NCBI RefSeq assembly: GCF_011801145.1
Contig: NZ_CP046172.1
Span: forward strand, 8,060,001-8,124,000
DNA length: 64,000 nt
Direction of reading: 5' to 3'
Source of the DNA: Nocardia arthritidis
Lineage (GTDB): Bacteria > Actinomycetota > Actinomycetes > Mycobacteriales > Mycobacteriaceae
Shown here: positions 36,886 to 45,068 of the stretch, one piece after another
How the letters are laid out: each line of letters starts with the position of its first letter
How positions within the stretch are numbered: the stretch's first letter is position 1
Notes under the pieces: generated by a model
The model's database searches: none
Seen by the model: the letters and a program-made list of their open reading frames with translations, nothing else
Told to the model about the DNA's origin: nothing
Translations under genes and position numbers: made by a program

Positions 36886-37749
36886 ATGGTTACTGCCAGA
36901 CACGAAGCGATGCACGAGCTATTCAAGCGGAACCCAGGCGTCTTCGCCCACGCGTTCCGAGCGCTGGGCCTCCCCTTCGACGACCCACTCGAAACGGACC
37001 TGCTCTCAACGGATCTGACGGAAACCGAGCCACTGGAGCGCCGAGCCGACACGATCTTGCGCATCCGTACCGCCAACAGCACGTTCCTGTTGTTGGTCGA
37101 GGCGCAGGGCAAAAAGAAGGCCGACAAGCCGGTGTCCTGGGCCTACTACCTGTCCTTCCTGCACGCGAAGTACGACTTACCGGTGGTGCTGCTGGTGGTC
37201 TGCCAGTGCCCGAAGGTCGCAAGCTGGGCACGAGGACCGTTGAAGCTCGGCCCACCCGGCTGGACAAGCCTCACCGTGGAGCCGCTGGCCCTCGGGCCGG
37301 ACAACGTCCCCGTCATTACCGACCTCGAAACAGCGATGGCCTATATACCGCTTGCCGCATTGTCGGTCATCACGCACGCTTACGAGACAGTGGTCGATGA
37401 GATAATGAAACCGGTGGCCACGGCCGTCCTGAGTCTCGAAGACCCCGACAAACAAATCACCATCGAACTTATCGAACGCGGCCTGGTCGGCACCCCGGCC
37501 CTCAACCTTTGGAGGCAACTCGTGTCCGTCGATCCGTCCTGGTTCCAGGGACCCACCGCCCAAGCTATACGCGAGGAGGAGGCGGTGCGCAGAACGCAAC
37601 AGCACATCCTCCGCATCCTGGAGGTTCGCGGCGTCACCACACCTGCCAACGATCGATCGAAGATATTGACCTGCCGAGACGGCAACCTGCTCGACAGGTG
37701 GCTCGAGCGCTCCGGCATTGCCAACACCATCTCCGACGTGTTCGCCTAG
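36886..37749 (+). CDS. Rpn-like PD-(D/E)XK nuclease with internal antitoxin-type start
   Basis: A 287-residue protein from ATG at 36886, possibly leaderless. A TTG at 36877 is in frame. The N-terminal two thirds fit the Rpn/YhgA-like nuclease fold: ERRADTILRI with Asp55 and LLLVEAQGKKKADK with Glu72 and Gln74 give the D...ExQ(K) site. SWAYYLSFLHAKYDLPVVLLVVCQ and LAALSVITHA are typical of actinobacterial members. At residue 213 a GTG follows a perfect GGAGG by six bases, in frame. It could make a separate 75-residue C-terminal protein. Family precedent: Rpn proteins are anti-phage toxins blocked by such intragenic products. Here this is inference. Confidence 0.72.
   Translation: MVTARHEAMHELFKRNPGVFAHAFRALGLPFDDPLETDLLSTDLTETEPLERRADTILRIRTANSTFLLLVEAQGKKKADKPVSWAYYLSFLHAKYDLPVVLLVVCQCPKVASWARGPLKLGPPGWTSLTVEPLALGPDNVPVITDLETAMAYIPLAALSVITHAYETVVDEIMKPVATAVLSLEDPDKQITIELIERGLVGTPALNLWRQLVSVDPSWFQGPTAQAIREEEAVRRTQQHILRILEVRGVTTPANDRSKILTCRDGNLLDRWLERSGIANTISDVFA
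37470..37577 (+). repeat. near-identical 108-base block, copy 1
   Basis: This block, inside the nuclease gene, recurs at 37762-37869 at an offset of 292 bases. I count about three mismatches. It covers IERGLVGTPALN, the GGAGG site, the GTG start and the first 18-19 codons of the small protein. Identity drops sharply after it. Confidence 0.85.
37522..37749 (+). CDS. putative intragenic small protein (RpnS-like antitoxin)
   Basis: A gene within a gene: GTG at 37522 in the frame of the Rpn-like nuclease, preceded by TTTGGAGGCAACTC. It gives 75 residues starting VSVDPSWFQGPTAQAIREEE, followed by a charged helix and a compact tail (QHILRILEVRG, DRSKILTCRD, LLDRWLERS, DVFA). The same ribosome site and start are preserved in the free-standing second copy at 37814. 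This argues that the signal is functional rather than incidental. Expected role by analogy: bind and restrain the full-length nuclease. Confidence 0.5.
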   Translation: MSVDPSWFQGPTAQAIREEEAVRRTQQHILRILEVRGVTTPANDRSKILTCRDGNLLDRWLERSGIANTISDVFA

Positions 37750-37761
37750 CATCGCGAACCC

Positions 37762-37869
37762 TATCGAACGCGGCCTGGTCGGCACCCCGGCCCTCAACCC
37801 TTGGAGGCAACTCGTGTCCGTCGATCCGTCCTGGTTCCAGGGACCCACCGCCCAAGCTATCCGCGAGGA
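37762..37869 (+). repeat. near-identical 108-base block, copy 2
   Basis: Second copy, beginning 13 bases after the nuclease stop codon. It is not in the nuclease frame. It carries the same ribosome binding site and GTG and leads into a different C-terminal half. This arrangement would allow homologous exchange of tails. Confidence 0.85.
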
Positions 37870-38059
37870 AGGCCGCAAGGAGGCAGCGGTGCAGCATATC
37901 CTCGAAAGCCTGGAGATTCGTGGCATCTCCATCTCAGCCGCCGACCGCTCCAAAGTCTCGGCCTGCCGAGATATTGACCTGCTCCGTGAGTGGTTCAGGC
38001 GCTCCATCACTGCCAAGACCGTCGACGACCTGTTCACCGGGATAAAGGAATCCAACTGA
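37814..38059 (+). CDS. free-standing Rpn C-terminal paralogue (solo antitoxin-like)
   Basis: An 81-residue protein from GTG at 37814 with a perfect GGAGG six bases upstream. The first 19 residues equal the nuclease internal product (VSVDPSWFQGPTAQAIREE). The rest (GRKEAAVQHILESLEIRGI, DRSKVSACRDIDLLREWF, TVDDLFTGIKESN) aligns without gaps at roughly 45 percent identity by hand count. The EEGRKEA segment looks like one unit of the short charged repeats that vary in this family. No nuclease half accompanies it, so it may be an orphan antitoxin, a spare tail, or decay. A long terminator follows. Confidence 0.6.
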   Translation: MSVDPSWFQGPTAQAIREEGRKEAAVQHILESLEIRGISISAADRSKVSACRDIDLLREWFRRSITAKTVDDLFTGIKESN

Positions 38060-38137
38060 ACACCGACGACATGTTCCAATATTGAACTAGCAATTTACTA
38101 CTGAGAAGATCGCCGATATCTTGTAAATCTCCGATGA

Positions 38138-38191
38138 CTTGCCGCCGAGCCGAATTCTGCTCATAACTGCCGAATTCAGCTCGGCGGCAAG
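38138..38191. terminator. strong bidirectional terminator hairpin
   Basis: A 20-base stem with one mismatch (left arm 38138-38157, right arm 38172-38191 with 14-base loop) contains CTTGCCGCCGAGC and GAATTC words. It is followed on the plus strand by CTTTT. It separates the Rpn locus from the convergent symporter operon, whose last stop codon starts four bases beyond. Confidence 0.85.
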
Positions 38192-38194
38192 CTT

Positions 38195-38446
38195 TTACGC
38201 GACGTCGTCCGAATCCTCCTCGGCGGGTGGGGTTTCGGGTTCGGGTGGGACTACCGGGCGGAGCAGGGTCCAGGCCAGGAAGACCAGGGCGACGGCGATC
38301 ATGGCGAGGCCGGACCAGAGGTTGATATCGACGCCGCCGGTTTTGGCTTTTTCCTTGGCGGCGTCGGAGAGCAGGTCGGTGATGACGAGGATGATGCCGT
38401 AGAGGCCGAGGAGGGCGGCGACGATGGTGCGGATGTCGAAAAGCAT
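38195..38446 (-). CDS. two-TM small membrane protein, symporter-associated
   Basis: An 83-residue protein from ATG at 38446 with AAGGGGAT upstream, 12 bases after the symporter stop codon. Two TM helices (IVAALLGLYGIILVITDLL and LWSGLAMIAVALVFLAWTLL) flank a short basic loop (DAAKEKAKTGGVDIN). The tail is acidic and Pro-rich (VVPPEPETPPAEEDSDDVA). The tight operon position suggests an accessory subunit of the sodium/sugar symporter, inferred from position. No named family. Confidence 0.75.
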   Translation of the reverse strand: MLFDIRTIVAALLGLYGIILVITDLLSDAAKEKAKTGGVDINLWSGLAMIAVALVFLAWTLLRPVVPPEPETPPAEEDSDDVA

Positions 38447-38458
38447 TGGCGGATCCCC

Positions 38459-40210
38459 TTATCCGACGAAGATGTTGAGGGCGATGACCAGGACGAGGGC
38501 GATGCCGGCGAGCAGAACGGGCCGCTGATACCAGGGCAGCGTTTCGGCCTCCGGGTCGGTGCGCTGGGATTTCGGGGTTTCGGAGTAGACGAGGCCGACG
38601 AGTTCGGCGGCCGGTTTCGGGGTGCTCACCTGTGTGACGAGCACGCTCACCACGATATCGACCACGAATGCGACACCCGCCGCGACGAAACTGGAACCCT
38701 GCCCGGACAGGTGGAACACATCCGCCCTGTGCAGGACGAAAACGATGATGGCCGAACCGGTTCCGCTGATCAGGCCGATCCAACCGGCCGCGGGCGTCAT
38801 CTTCTTCCAGAACATGCCGAGGATGAAGGTGGCGAAAAGGGGCGCGTTGAAGAAGCTGAACAGCGTTTGCAGGTAGTCCATCATGTTCTGAAATTCCGAC
38901 GCGATGAAGGAGGTCAGGATCGCGACCGTGGTCGCGCCGACGGTGGCGAGCCGCCCGACCGTCAGGTAGTAGCCGTCGGGCCGGTCCTTCTTGACGTACT
39001 GCTGCCACAGGTCGTAGCTGAAAACCGTATTGAACGCGGAGATATTGGCGGCCATCCCGGCCATGAACGCGGCGAGCAGACCGGCGAGCCCGACGCCGAG
39101 CAAACCGTTCGGCAGCACATCCTTCATCAGATAGAGCAGCGCCTGGTTGTAGGTGGTGTCACCGGTTTTCCCGCCGGCCGATTCCGCGGCCTTGTACTCG
39201 ATCATCTGCGGCACCAGCGCGGCGCTGATCATGCCGGGAATCACCACGATCAACGGTATGAACATCTTCGGGTAGGCGCCGATGATCGGGGTGCGGCGGG
39301 CCGCCGAGATCGAATGGGTCGCCATGGCCCGCTGCACCTCGACGAAGTTGGTGGTCCAGTACCCGAAGGACAGTACGAATCCGAGCCCGAACACAATCCC
39401 GATCACCGAAAGGAAATTATTGGAGAATCCGCTGAGCGCATTACCCGGCCACGACTCCAGTTGCGCGGACCCGCCCGGCGAGTGAGTCACCTTGTCGCGC
39501 AAGCCGTCCCAGCCGCCGATCTTGTGCAGACCCACCAGGGTGAGCGGCAGCAGCGCGGCGACGATGACGAAGAACTGCAGCACCTCGTTGTAGATGGCGG
39601 CCGAGAGTCCGCCGAGGGTGATATAGGACAGCACGATCACCGCGGCGACGATCACCGACACCCACAGCGGCCAGCCGAGCAGCACGTTCACGATCGATCC
39701 GAGCAGGTACAGATTCACGCCCGCGATGAGGACCTGCGCGATGGCGAAGCTCAACGCGTTCACCAGATGCGCGCCGGTGCCGAACCGCCTGCGCATGAAC
39801 TCGGGCACGCTGCGCACCTTGGAGCCGTAATAGAACGGCATCATCACCACGCCGAGGAACAGCATGGCGGGCACCGCGCCGATCCAGAAGTAATGGAAGG
39901 TCGGGAAGCCGTATTGGGCGCCGTTGGCGGACATGCCCATGATCTCGACCGCGCCGAGGTTGGCGGAGATGAAGGCGAGACCGGTCACCCAGGCGGGAAG
40001 TGACCTGCCGGAAAGGAAGAAGTCGATACTCGACGAGACCCGCTGCCTGGCCAGCAGACCGATGCCGATTACGAAGACGAAATACAGTGCGACCAGGGCA
40101 TAGTCGACCGGCGCCGCATCCAGCCGCAGGGTGGACTGGGCGAGCAGGGGTGAATCGGCAAGCGGCACAGGGGCGTCGAGCCCGATGAAGTCGGCGGGGC
40201 GGGTGAGCAC
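38459..40210 (-). CDS. sodium:solute symporter (SSS family, SGLT-like)
   Basis: Secondary transporter, about 583 residues, from GTG at 40210 with AGGAGGAAAG upstream. The earlier in-frame codon at 40264 has no such site. About 14 TM helices. SSS features: VDYALVALYFVFVIGIGLLARQR, FFLSGRSLPAWVTGLAFISANLGAVEIMGMSANGAQYG (sodium and sugar site region), RRRFGTGAHLVNALSFAIAQV, and YNQALLYLMKDVLPNGLLGVGLAGLLAAFMAGMAANISAFNTVFSYDLW. It resembles the vibrio and mammalian galactose/glucose symporters. Next to galK, galactose is the likely substrate. Confidence 0.9.
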   Translation of the reverse strand: MLTRPADFIGLDAPVPLADSPLLAQSTLRLDAAPVDYALVALYFVFVIGIGLLARQRVSSSIDFFLSGRSLPAWVTGLAFISANLGAVEIMGMSANGAQYGFPTFHYFWIGAVPAMLFLGVVMMPFYYGSKVRSVPEFMRRRFGTGAHLVNALSFAIAQVLIAGVNLYLLGSIVNVLLGWPLWVSVIVAAVIVLSYITLGGLSAAIYNEVLQFFVIVAALLPLTLVGLHKIGGWDGLRDKVTHSPGGSAQLESWPGNALSGFSNNFLSVIGIVFGLGFVLSFGYWTTNFVEVQRAMATHSISAARRTPIIGAYPKMFIPLIVVIPGMISAALVPQMIEYKAAESAGGKTGDTTYNQALLYLMKDVLPNGLLGVGLAGLLAAFMAGMAANISAFNTVFSYDLWQQYVKKDRPDGYYLTVGRLATVGATTVAILTSFIASEFQNMMDYLQTLFSFFNAPLFATFILGMFWKKMTPAAGWIGLISGTGSAIIVFVLHRADVFHLSGQGSSFVAAGVAFVVDIVVSVLVTQVSTPKPAAELVGLVYSETPKSQRTDPEAETLPWYQRPVLLAGIALVLVIALNIFVG

Positions 40211-40356
40211 AGCTTTCCTCCTGGATCCTCCGGGGGTACCGCGGTGCGGCGGCAGCGACCGCACGACCGCGCGCTACCGCTCACTGTGCGTGATTGTGCC
40301 GCAACGAGGAGGCGAAATCGGGCATTGAACCCGACCGTTTCGATCGATTCGCCGAT

Positions 40357-41472
40357 TCAATCGATCCGGTGCGCACCCGCTGACGGGACGACCACGAACG
40401 TGCGCGGTTCTTCGAAACCGTTGCGTGCGAACGCTTCTCGTATCGATGAAGCGACGGTCGCGGTTCGTTCGCGGTCGGTGAGCGCGATGGCGCTGCCGCC
40501 GAATCCGCCGCCGACCATGCGCGCGCCGTGCGCGCCCGCGGCGAGTGCGGTGGCGACCGCGGTGTCCAGGGCGGGCGTAGACACCTCGAAATCGTCGCGC
40601 AGCGAGTCGTGCGTCGCGGTCAGCAGCGGCCCGATCTCGCGCGGATCCGCACCGGCGCGCAGCTTTTCGACGACCGCGAGCACCCGCCGGTTCTCGCCGA
40701 CCACGTGCCGGGCGCGCCGCCGCAGCACCGGATCGCCGATCCGCTCGACGGCGGCCGGATCGGCATCGCGCAGTGCGGGCACCCCGAGTGCGGCAGCAGC
40801 GGCCTCGCACTGCGCCCGCCGCTCGGCGTATCCGCCGTCCACCAGACGATGCGGCTGTCCCGTATCGATCACCAGCAGCTCGAGACCGAATCGGGCGAGG
40901 TCGAAGGGGATCTGCTGGTACGCGGATCCGGTTTCGGCGCCGGCGAATCGGCGCACGTCGAGGAATAGCGCATGCCCGGCCGTGCACAGGATCGCGGCCG
41001 ACTGGTCGAGCACGCCGGTCGGCGCGCCCGCGTAGTCGTTCTCGGCGGCGCGCGCCATATCGATCAGCTCGCGGTCGGACAGCTTGGGCGCGAACAGATC
41101 TCGCAGCGCGATCGCCACCGAACAGGACAGCGCGGCCGATGACGACAGACCCGCTCCGATCGGCACCGCACCGTCGAGCATGAGTTCCACCCCGGCGATC
41201 GGCAGGCCGCGCCGCACGAATTCGGCGACGACGCCGAGCGGATACCGTGCCCAATCGGGCAGCCGGTCGCGTTGCGCGGCCAATTCGGTGAGCGCGGCCC
41301 GAACCGGCGCTCCGGGCCGCTGGCGCGAACTCACTTGAGCGAAGCCGTCGCTGGTCGCCTCGGCGGCACACCTCACCACCAGCGGCAACGCGATAGGCAA
41401 CACGTAGCCGTCGCTGTAATCGGTGTGTTCACCGATGATGTTGACCCGCCCTGGCGCCACCCATGTCTGCAC
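40357..41472 (-). CDS. galK: galactokinase
   Basis: GHMP kinase, 371 residues, from GTG at 41472. It phosphorylates galactose at C1 for the Leloir pathway. Signatures: APGRVNIIGEHTDYSDGYVLPIAL (galactokinase signature near residues 6-28), GAGLSSSAALSCSVAIAL (GHMP ATP loop), NDYAGAPTGVLDQSAAIL, and HGARMVGGGFGGSAIAL (motif 3). galT is not in the window. The order galK, symporter, small membrane protein on one strand suggests a galactose uptake operon. About 150 bases separate galK and the symporter. Confidence 0.94.
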   Translation of the reverse strand: MQTWVAPGRVNIIGEHTDYSDGYVLPIALPLVVRCAAEATSDGFAQVSSRQRPGAPVRAALTELAAQRDRLPDWARYPLGVVAEFVRRGLPIAGVELMLDGAVPIGAGLSSSAALSCSVAIALRDLFAPKLSDRELIDMARAAENDYAGAPTGVLDQSAAILCTAGHALFLDVRRFAGAETGSAYQQIPFDLARFGLELLVIDTGQPHRLVDGGYAERRAQCEAAAAALGVPALRDADPAAVERIGDPVLRRRARHVVGENRRVLAVVEKLRAGADPREIGPLLTATHDSLRDDFEVSTPALDTAVATALAAGAHGARMVGGGFGGSAIALTDRERTATVASSIREAFARNGFEEPRTFVVVPSAGAHRID

Positions 41473-42130
41473 CGGCCCACCCTACGAGAGCCGCTGATGA
41501 CCCGAGACATGCCGCGCCAGCACGACTTTCGGTAAACGACCGACCGGCCGGACCGCCGCAGAATTAACCGCAAGATCAACCTGCAAAACGGGGTTCCGCA
41601 ATCGGGTGGGCAACTATGATTCACACCACCGCGCGCAGCGGCCTGATGGCAACCCGCGCACCGGTTTTCCGCCATACCGGACGCCCGGATCGCGGCAGCT
41701 CACTCGACCGCGCTCGACGTGGATTCGGCACGTCCGGAAAGGTGGGTGAACTCGACTTGATTCGACTGCGCACCAGCGTAACTCACCGCGCCGTGCCCGC
41801 ACCCCGCGCGACGCGCTACCCTGAGCATACGGCCCGCAATGCGATTCACTGCGCGGGTCGCATCCCTGTTGCGCCGAGCGCGGGACAGGGGACGGCTGTT
41901 CGTGCCATGATCAGATCAGTTGTCCAGTTTTCCGTGGCCGAACGAGCCGCGTCCGATCGGAACATCCGCTCGGACAACAACGCTCGGTTCTCATCGGCCC
42001 GCACGGTTCGATCGGCGCCTGATGAGCAATCGAATGTCGAAGTCGCAGTGACGGATTCACAGATGTACTACACAGCACAGATGTCCTACACAGCGCGGTG
42101 CACAGGGGACGGAGCGACCGAGGGGGGCTG
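41473..42130. other. 658-base intergenic region without a convincing gene
   Basis: The gap lies between the divergent galK and GGDEF genes. Open frames on both strands lack ribosome sites, TM or signal features, and look random. AT-richer patches around 41520-41590 and 41990-42080 may hold promoters. A tandem 18-base repeat lies at its right end. A small RNA cannot be excluded from sequence alone. Confidence 0.5.
42059..42094. repeat. tandem 18-base repeat upstream of GGDEF gene
   Basis: ACAGATGTACTACACAGC at 42059-42076 is repeated head to tail as ACAGATGTCCTACACAGC at 42077-42094, one mismatch. It ends 36 bases before ATG 42131, where an operator or promoter element would be expected. Confidence 0.65.
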
Positions 42131-43672
42131 ATGACAGAGACCGAAAGCGAGCCGACGAGCCTGCCGAACATCGGAAGACGATGCTACGCACTGCTTCTGG
42201 GGGGAAGCGCGGCCGCGATCGGACTCGAGCTGTTCGCCGCGTCGCCGCTGGTCTCGCTGCTGACGACGCTCGCGGTACTCGGCGCCATGCTGACCATGAT
42301 CGCGATCGGCGTGCGGCGGCACCGGCCCGCGCGGCCGCTGCCGTGGTGCCTGCTTCCGGTCGCGGCGCTTTCACTCGCCACCGGAACGGTGTTGCGCGAC
42401 ACCGGCGGTCATGCCGTACACCTGCTCGACGACGCGTTCACCCTCGGCGGATACGCCGGATTCGGCCTGGCCGCGCTGATCTGGCTGCGGCCGCGCCAGG
42501 TGCGCGGCAACTACGACATGCTGCTGGATTCCGCGCTGATCGGGCTCAGCGCGCTGCTCGCCTCCTGGACCTTCCTCATCTCACCGATCCTGCGCACGCA
42601 TGCGACAACGCTGTCCACCGTGGTCGCGGCCGTCTATCCGGTGTGCGACGCGCTGCTGCTGACGCTGATCGCGCATTCGGTCGCCACCTCGGCCCGTTCG
42701 GAGACCTCGCTGCGCCTGCTGCACCTCGGCCTGTTCGCGGTGCTGGTCGGCGATTTCGGCTCCAGCCTGGAAACCGTTGGCACCGCGGTGATCCGGAAGG
42801 AGCTGCTACTAGCCCCGCTGCTGCTCGCGTACACGGTGGTCGGTTTGGCCGCACTGCATCCGACGATGAATGCCCTCGGCGAGCCGCGGCGCATCCACCC
42901 GCATCGTTCCCGGCAGCGGGCGAGCGTCATCGCGGTCGCGCTGATCGTGGCCTCGCTGGTGCCTGTGGTCGGCGCGCGCCTGGCTCCGCTGGACCGGGTG
43001 GTGGTGTCGACGCTGTTCGCGCTGTTGTTGATCGGTGTGCTGGTGCGCAGCGAACGGGCGATCGCGCGCAGCGCCCGCAGCGAGCGCCGCGCGCAGTATC
43101 AGGCCGACCACGACATGCTGACCGGACTGCTGAACCGGTCGGCCCTGCTGCGCGCGCTCAACCGGCACCGCGAGCCGTGGCGGACGACGGAAGAGCCCGG
43201 CGCCGATCAGCCGCTGTGCCTGCTGTTCATCGACCTCGACGGGTTCAAGATGGTCAACGACAGCTACGGGCATGCGGTCGGTGACGAGCTGATCGCCAAC
43301 GCGGCCTCCAGGATTCGGCGGGTGATCCAGCGCGACGCGATGGTATCCCGGTACGGCGGTGACGAATTCGTCGTGCTCGCGCCGCTGGATCGGCCGGGGG
43401 CGGCGCTGCTTGCCGAACGGTTGCTCGCCGCCTTCGTGCGACCGTTCGAACTCAGCGCGGGCGAAATCCCGATCACCGCCAGCATCGGCCTCGCCTGTGG
43501 CAGCCCGCGCAGCTCGGACGCCACCGTCTACGACCTGATCCGGGACGCGGATTCGGCCATGTATCACGCGAAGGAGTTTTCGCTCGGCTACTCCTTCCAC
43601 GAGGACATCAGACACGCCCCGCCGACCGCCGACTCCGGGCGCCGCATCTGGCGCCGGGAGACGGCGGTCTGA
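42131..43672 (+). CDS. membrane diguanylate cyclase (GGDEF)
   Basis: GGDEF protein, about 513 residues, from ATG at 42131 with GAGGGGGG upstream. Eight or so TM helices fill residues 20-300 as a membrane sensor. The cyclase domain begins DHDMLTGLLNRSALL. LLFIDLDGFKMVNDSYGHAVGDELI carries the first metal Asp, and RYGGDEFVVLAP is the intact active site. The expected RxxD inhibitory site is not in place (QRDA precedes MVSRYGGDEF). It makes c-di-GMP from GTP. A 13-15 residue tail is Arg-rich. No EAL domain. Confidence 0.93.
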   Translation: MTETESEPTSLPNIGRRCYALLLGGSAAAIGLELFAASPLVSLLTTLAVLGAMLTMIAIGVRRHRPARPLPWCLLPVAALSLATGTVLRDTGGHAVHLLDDAFTLGGYAGFGLAALIWLRPRQVRGNYDMLLDSALIGLSALLASWTFLISPILRTHATTLSTVVAAVYPVCDALLLTLIAHSVATSARSETSLRLLHLGLFAVLVGDFGSSLETVGTAVIRKELLLAPLLLAYTVVGLAALHPTMNALGEPRRIHPHRSRQRASVIAVALIVASLVPVVGARLAPLDRVVVSTLFALLLIGVLVRSERAIARSARSERRAQYQADHDMLTGLLNRSALLRALNRHREPWRTTEEPGADQPLCLLFIDLDGFKMVNDSYGHAVGDELIANAASRIRRVIQRDAMVSRYGGDEFVVLAPLDRPGAALLAERLLAAFVRPFELSAGEIPITASIGLACGSPRSSDATVYDLIRDADSAMYHAKEFSLGYSFHEDIRHAPPTADSGRRIWRRETAV

Positions 43673-43677
43673 ACCGC

Positions 43678-44460
43678 TCAGTCGTCGAGTTCGTCGAGCA
43701 GTTTGCGCGCCGCCTCCAATTCGGCCTGCAGCTGTTCCACTTTCGCGCGCTGGGCGCCGCGCGCGGCCTCCAGCACGCCCGAAACCACATCGGCCACTTC
43801 CGGATGCAGCAGTTTGGCCGCCTGGGCCACCGCGGAACCCTGCACGGCAAGTCCGCGCACGGCCCGCTTCTTACCGCTCACCACATCGACGGACCATTCG
43901 CCGTCGGCGGTGCCGGTGAGGGTAATGGTCACCTCCGGCGTCTTCGCCTTGGCGGCGCGTGCGGCGGGCGCCTTCGCCGCCTTGGCGGCCGGCTTCGGGG
44001 CGGCCTTCTCGTCTGCCGGATCTGGCTGTGCCGGAACGGGTTTCGGCACGATCGGCGGGGTGTCCAGATCCGGGCGGACCTGGCTCTCGATGGGCGTGCT
44101 CGGCAGGGTCGACGGCTGGGTCACGGTGGATTCCTTCCTTGTTGTCGACTTCGGCTGGGCTGTGGATTGCTGTGCTTTCGATGCGCCTGCCTTCGGCGCG
44201 GCCGCCCGCGGCGGCTTGGTCAACGTCACTTCGGTCGGAGAAAAGGACAGTACATCCTTCGAGCCGGTCGGCCGCACCTGCAGGAAGTCGCCGTCGGACG
44301 GGTCGCCGAGCGCGATCACCTTGCCGGAGCGGCCCTCCGGGACCCCGACCGCTGCCGCGGTGAACCACACCATGGGTGGGCGGCCATCGGCGATTTGCGT
44401 GGCGATCTGCTGAATCTCTGTGTCGGACAACGGGCGTGGCTTCGTTCTTGGCGACGGCAT
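43678..44460 (-). CDS. Ala/Pro/Lys-rich protein with conserved ends (DUF6319-like)
   Basis: A 260-residue protein from ATG at 44460. The N-terminal domain (LSDTEIQQIATQIADGRPPMVWFTAAAVGVPEGRSGKVIALGDPSDGDFLQVRP split, residues 10-75) seems to be a small beta-barrel that could bind nucleic acid. A disordered linker follows, rich in Ala, Pro, Lys and Thr (residues 85-165). The C-terminal domain (VTITLTGTADGEWSVDVVSGKKRAVRGLAVQGSAVAQAAKLLHPEVADVV) ends in a coiled coil (AKVEQLQAELEAARKLLDELDD). It resembles an uncharacterised mycolata family I associate with DUF6319, from memory. Confidence 0.7.
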   Translation of the reverse strand: MPSPRTKPRPLSDTEIQQIATQIADGRPPMVWFTAAAVGVPEGRSGKVIALGDPSDGDFLQVRPTGSKDVLSFSPTEVTLTKPPRAAAPKAGASKAQQSTAQPKSTTRKESTVTQPSTLPSTPIESQVRPDLDTPPIVPKPVPAQPDPADEKAAPKPAAKAAKAPAARAAKAKTPEVTITLTGTADGEWSVDVVSGKKRAVRGLAVQGSAVAQAAKLLHPEVADVVSGVLEAARGAQRAKVEQLQAELEAARKLLDELDD

Positions 44461-44660
44461 GGGGCACTCCGAGCGGTTTTCGTTGCGGTTTCGTTCGATG
44501 GCTGCGTGCACCGATGATGCCGCAAGGCACCGACACTTTCACCGACTGGGAGGCCGATCGATGTTCGTGACCGGCAGTCGCGCGCGTTTACCCACAAGTC
44601 AGCGAACTATCCGCTACATTCCTCGCCGATCCACTTCGACAAATCGCGAGGAGGAGTTCG

Positions 44661-45068
44661 ATGCGTCTGTTCCGCCGTGCCGTCGCCGTCTCGGTGATCG
44701 CCGTCCCCGCGCTGACCGGTACGGCGGGCTGCGTCCTACATCAGGTCCGGGCCGACGTGCCGCGCTCCGGCACCACCGCGGTGCTGAACTGCGTATCCCG
44801 GGCCAGGGTTCGCCCGGCGGACATCCCGATCACCTGCGCCGATCCCAACCATTTCATCACCGGGATCACCTGGGACAGCTGGGATGACGCGTCCGCGCAC
44901 GGCCGCGGCACCGACGACCGGAACCTGTGCGTCCCGGACTGCGCGGCCGACAAACGCCAGGCCGTCGAGGTCGAACTGGATCTGAGCAACCCGATCAACG
45001 GGGTGTTCACCCTCGTCACCATCACGGGCCCCTATGGCAAACAGGGGCATTACGCGCTGCCCGGCTGA
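44661..45068 (+). CDS. small lipoprotein
   Basis: A 135-residue exported protein from ATG at 44661 with GAGGAGGAG upstream. The lipobox is GTAGC (Cys24). The mature part has further Cys (VLNCVSRA, PITCADPN, LCVPDC) and beta-rich ends (VEVELDLSNPINGVFTLVTITGPYG). No family recognised. Its last 19 bases overlap the convergent TetR gene. Confidence 0.72.
   Translation: MRLFRRAVAVSVIAVPALTGTAGCVLHQVRADVPRSGTTAVLNCVSRARVRPADIPITCADPNHFITGITWDSWDDASAHGRGTDDRNLCVPDCAADKRQAVEVELDLSNPINGVFTLVTITGPYGKQGHYALPG

Noticed and set aside
37718..37813. ATG at 37718 as start of the solo C-terminal protein
   Set aside because: It lies in another frame of the nuclease gene end, has no ribosome site and adds unrelated residues; GTG 37814 with GGAGG is clearly better.
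38711..40003. 430-codon antisense frame over the sodium symporter
   Set aside because: The symporter frame has clear TM helices and SSS motifs; the antisense product is Arg/Gln/His-rich noise.
41616..42131. 171-codon plus-strand frame between galK and the GGDEF gene
   Set aside because: No ribosome site, no domain, low-complexity Arg/Thr-rich content, and it overlaps the likely promoter and tandem repeat.
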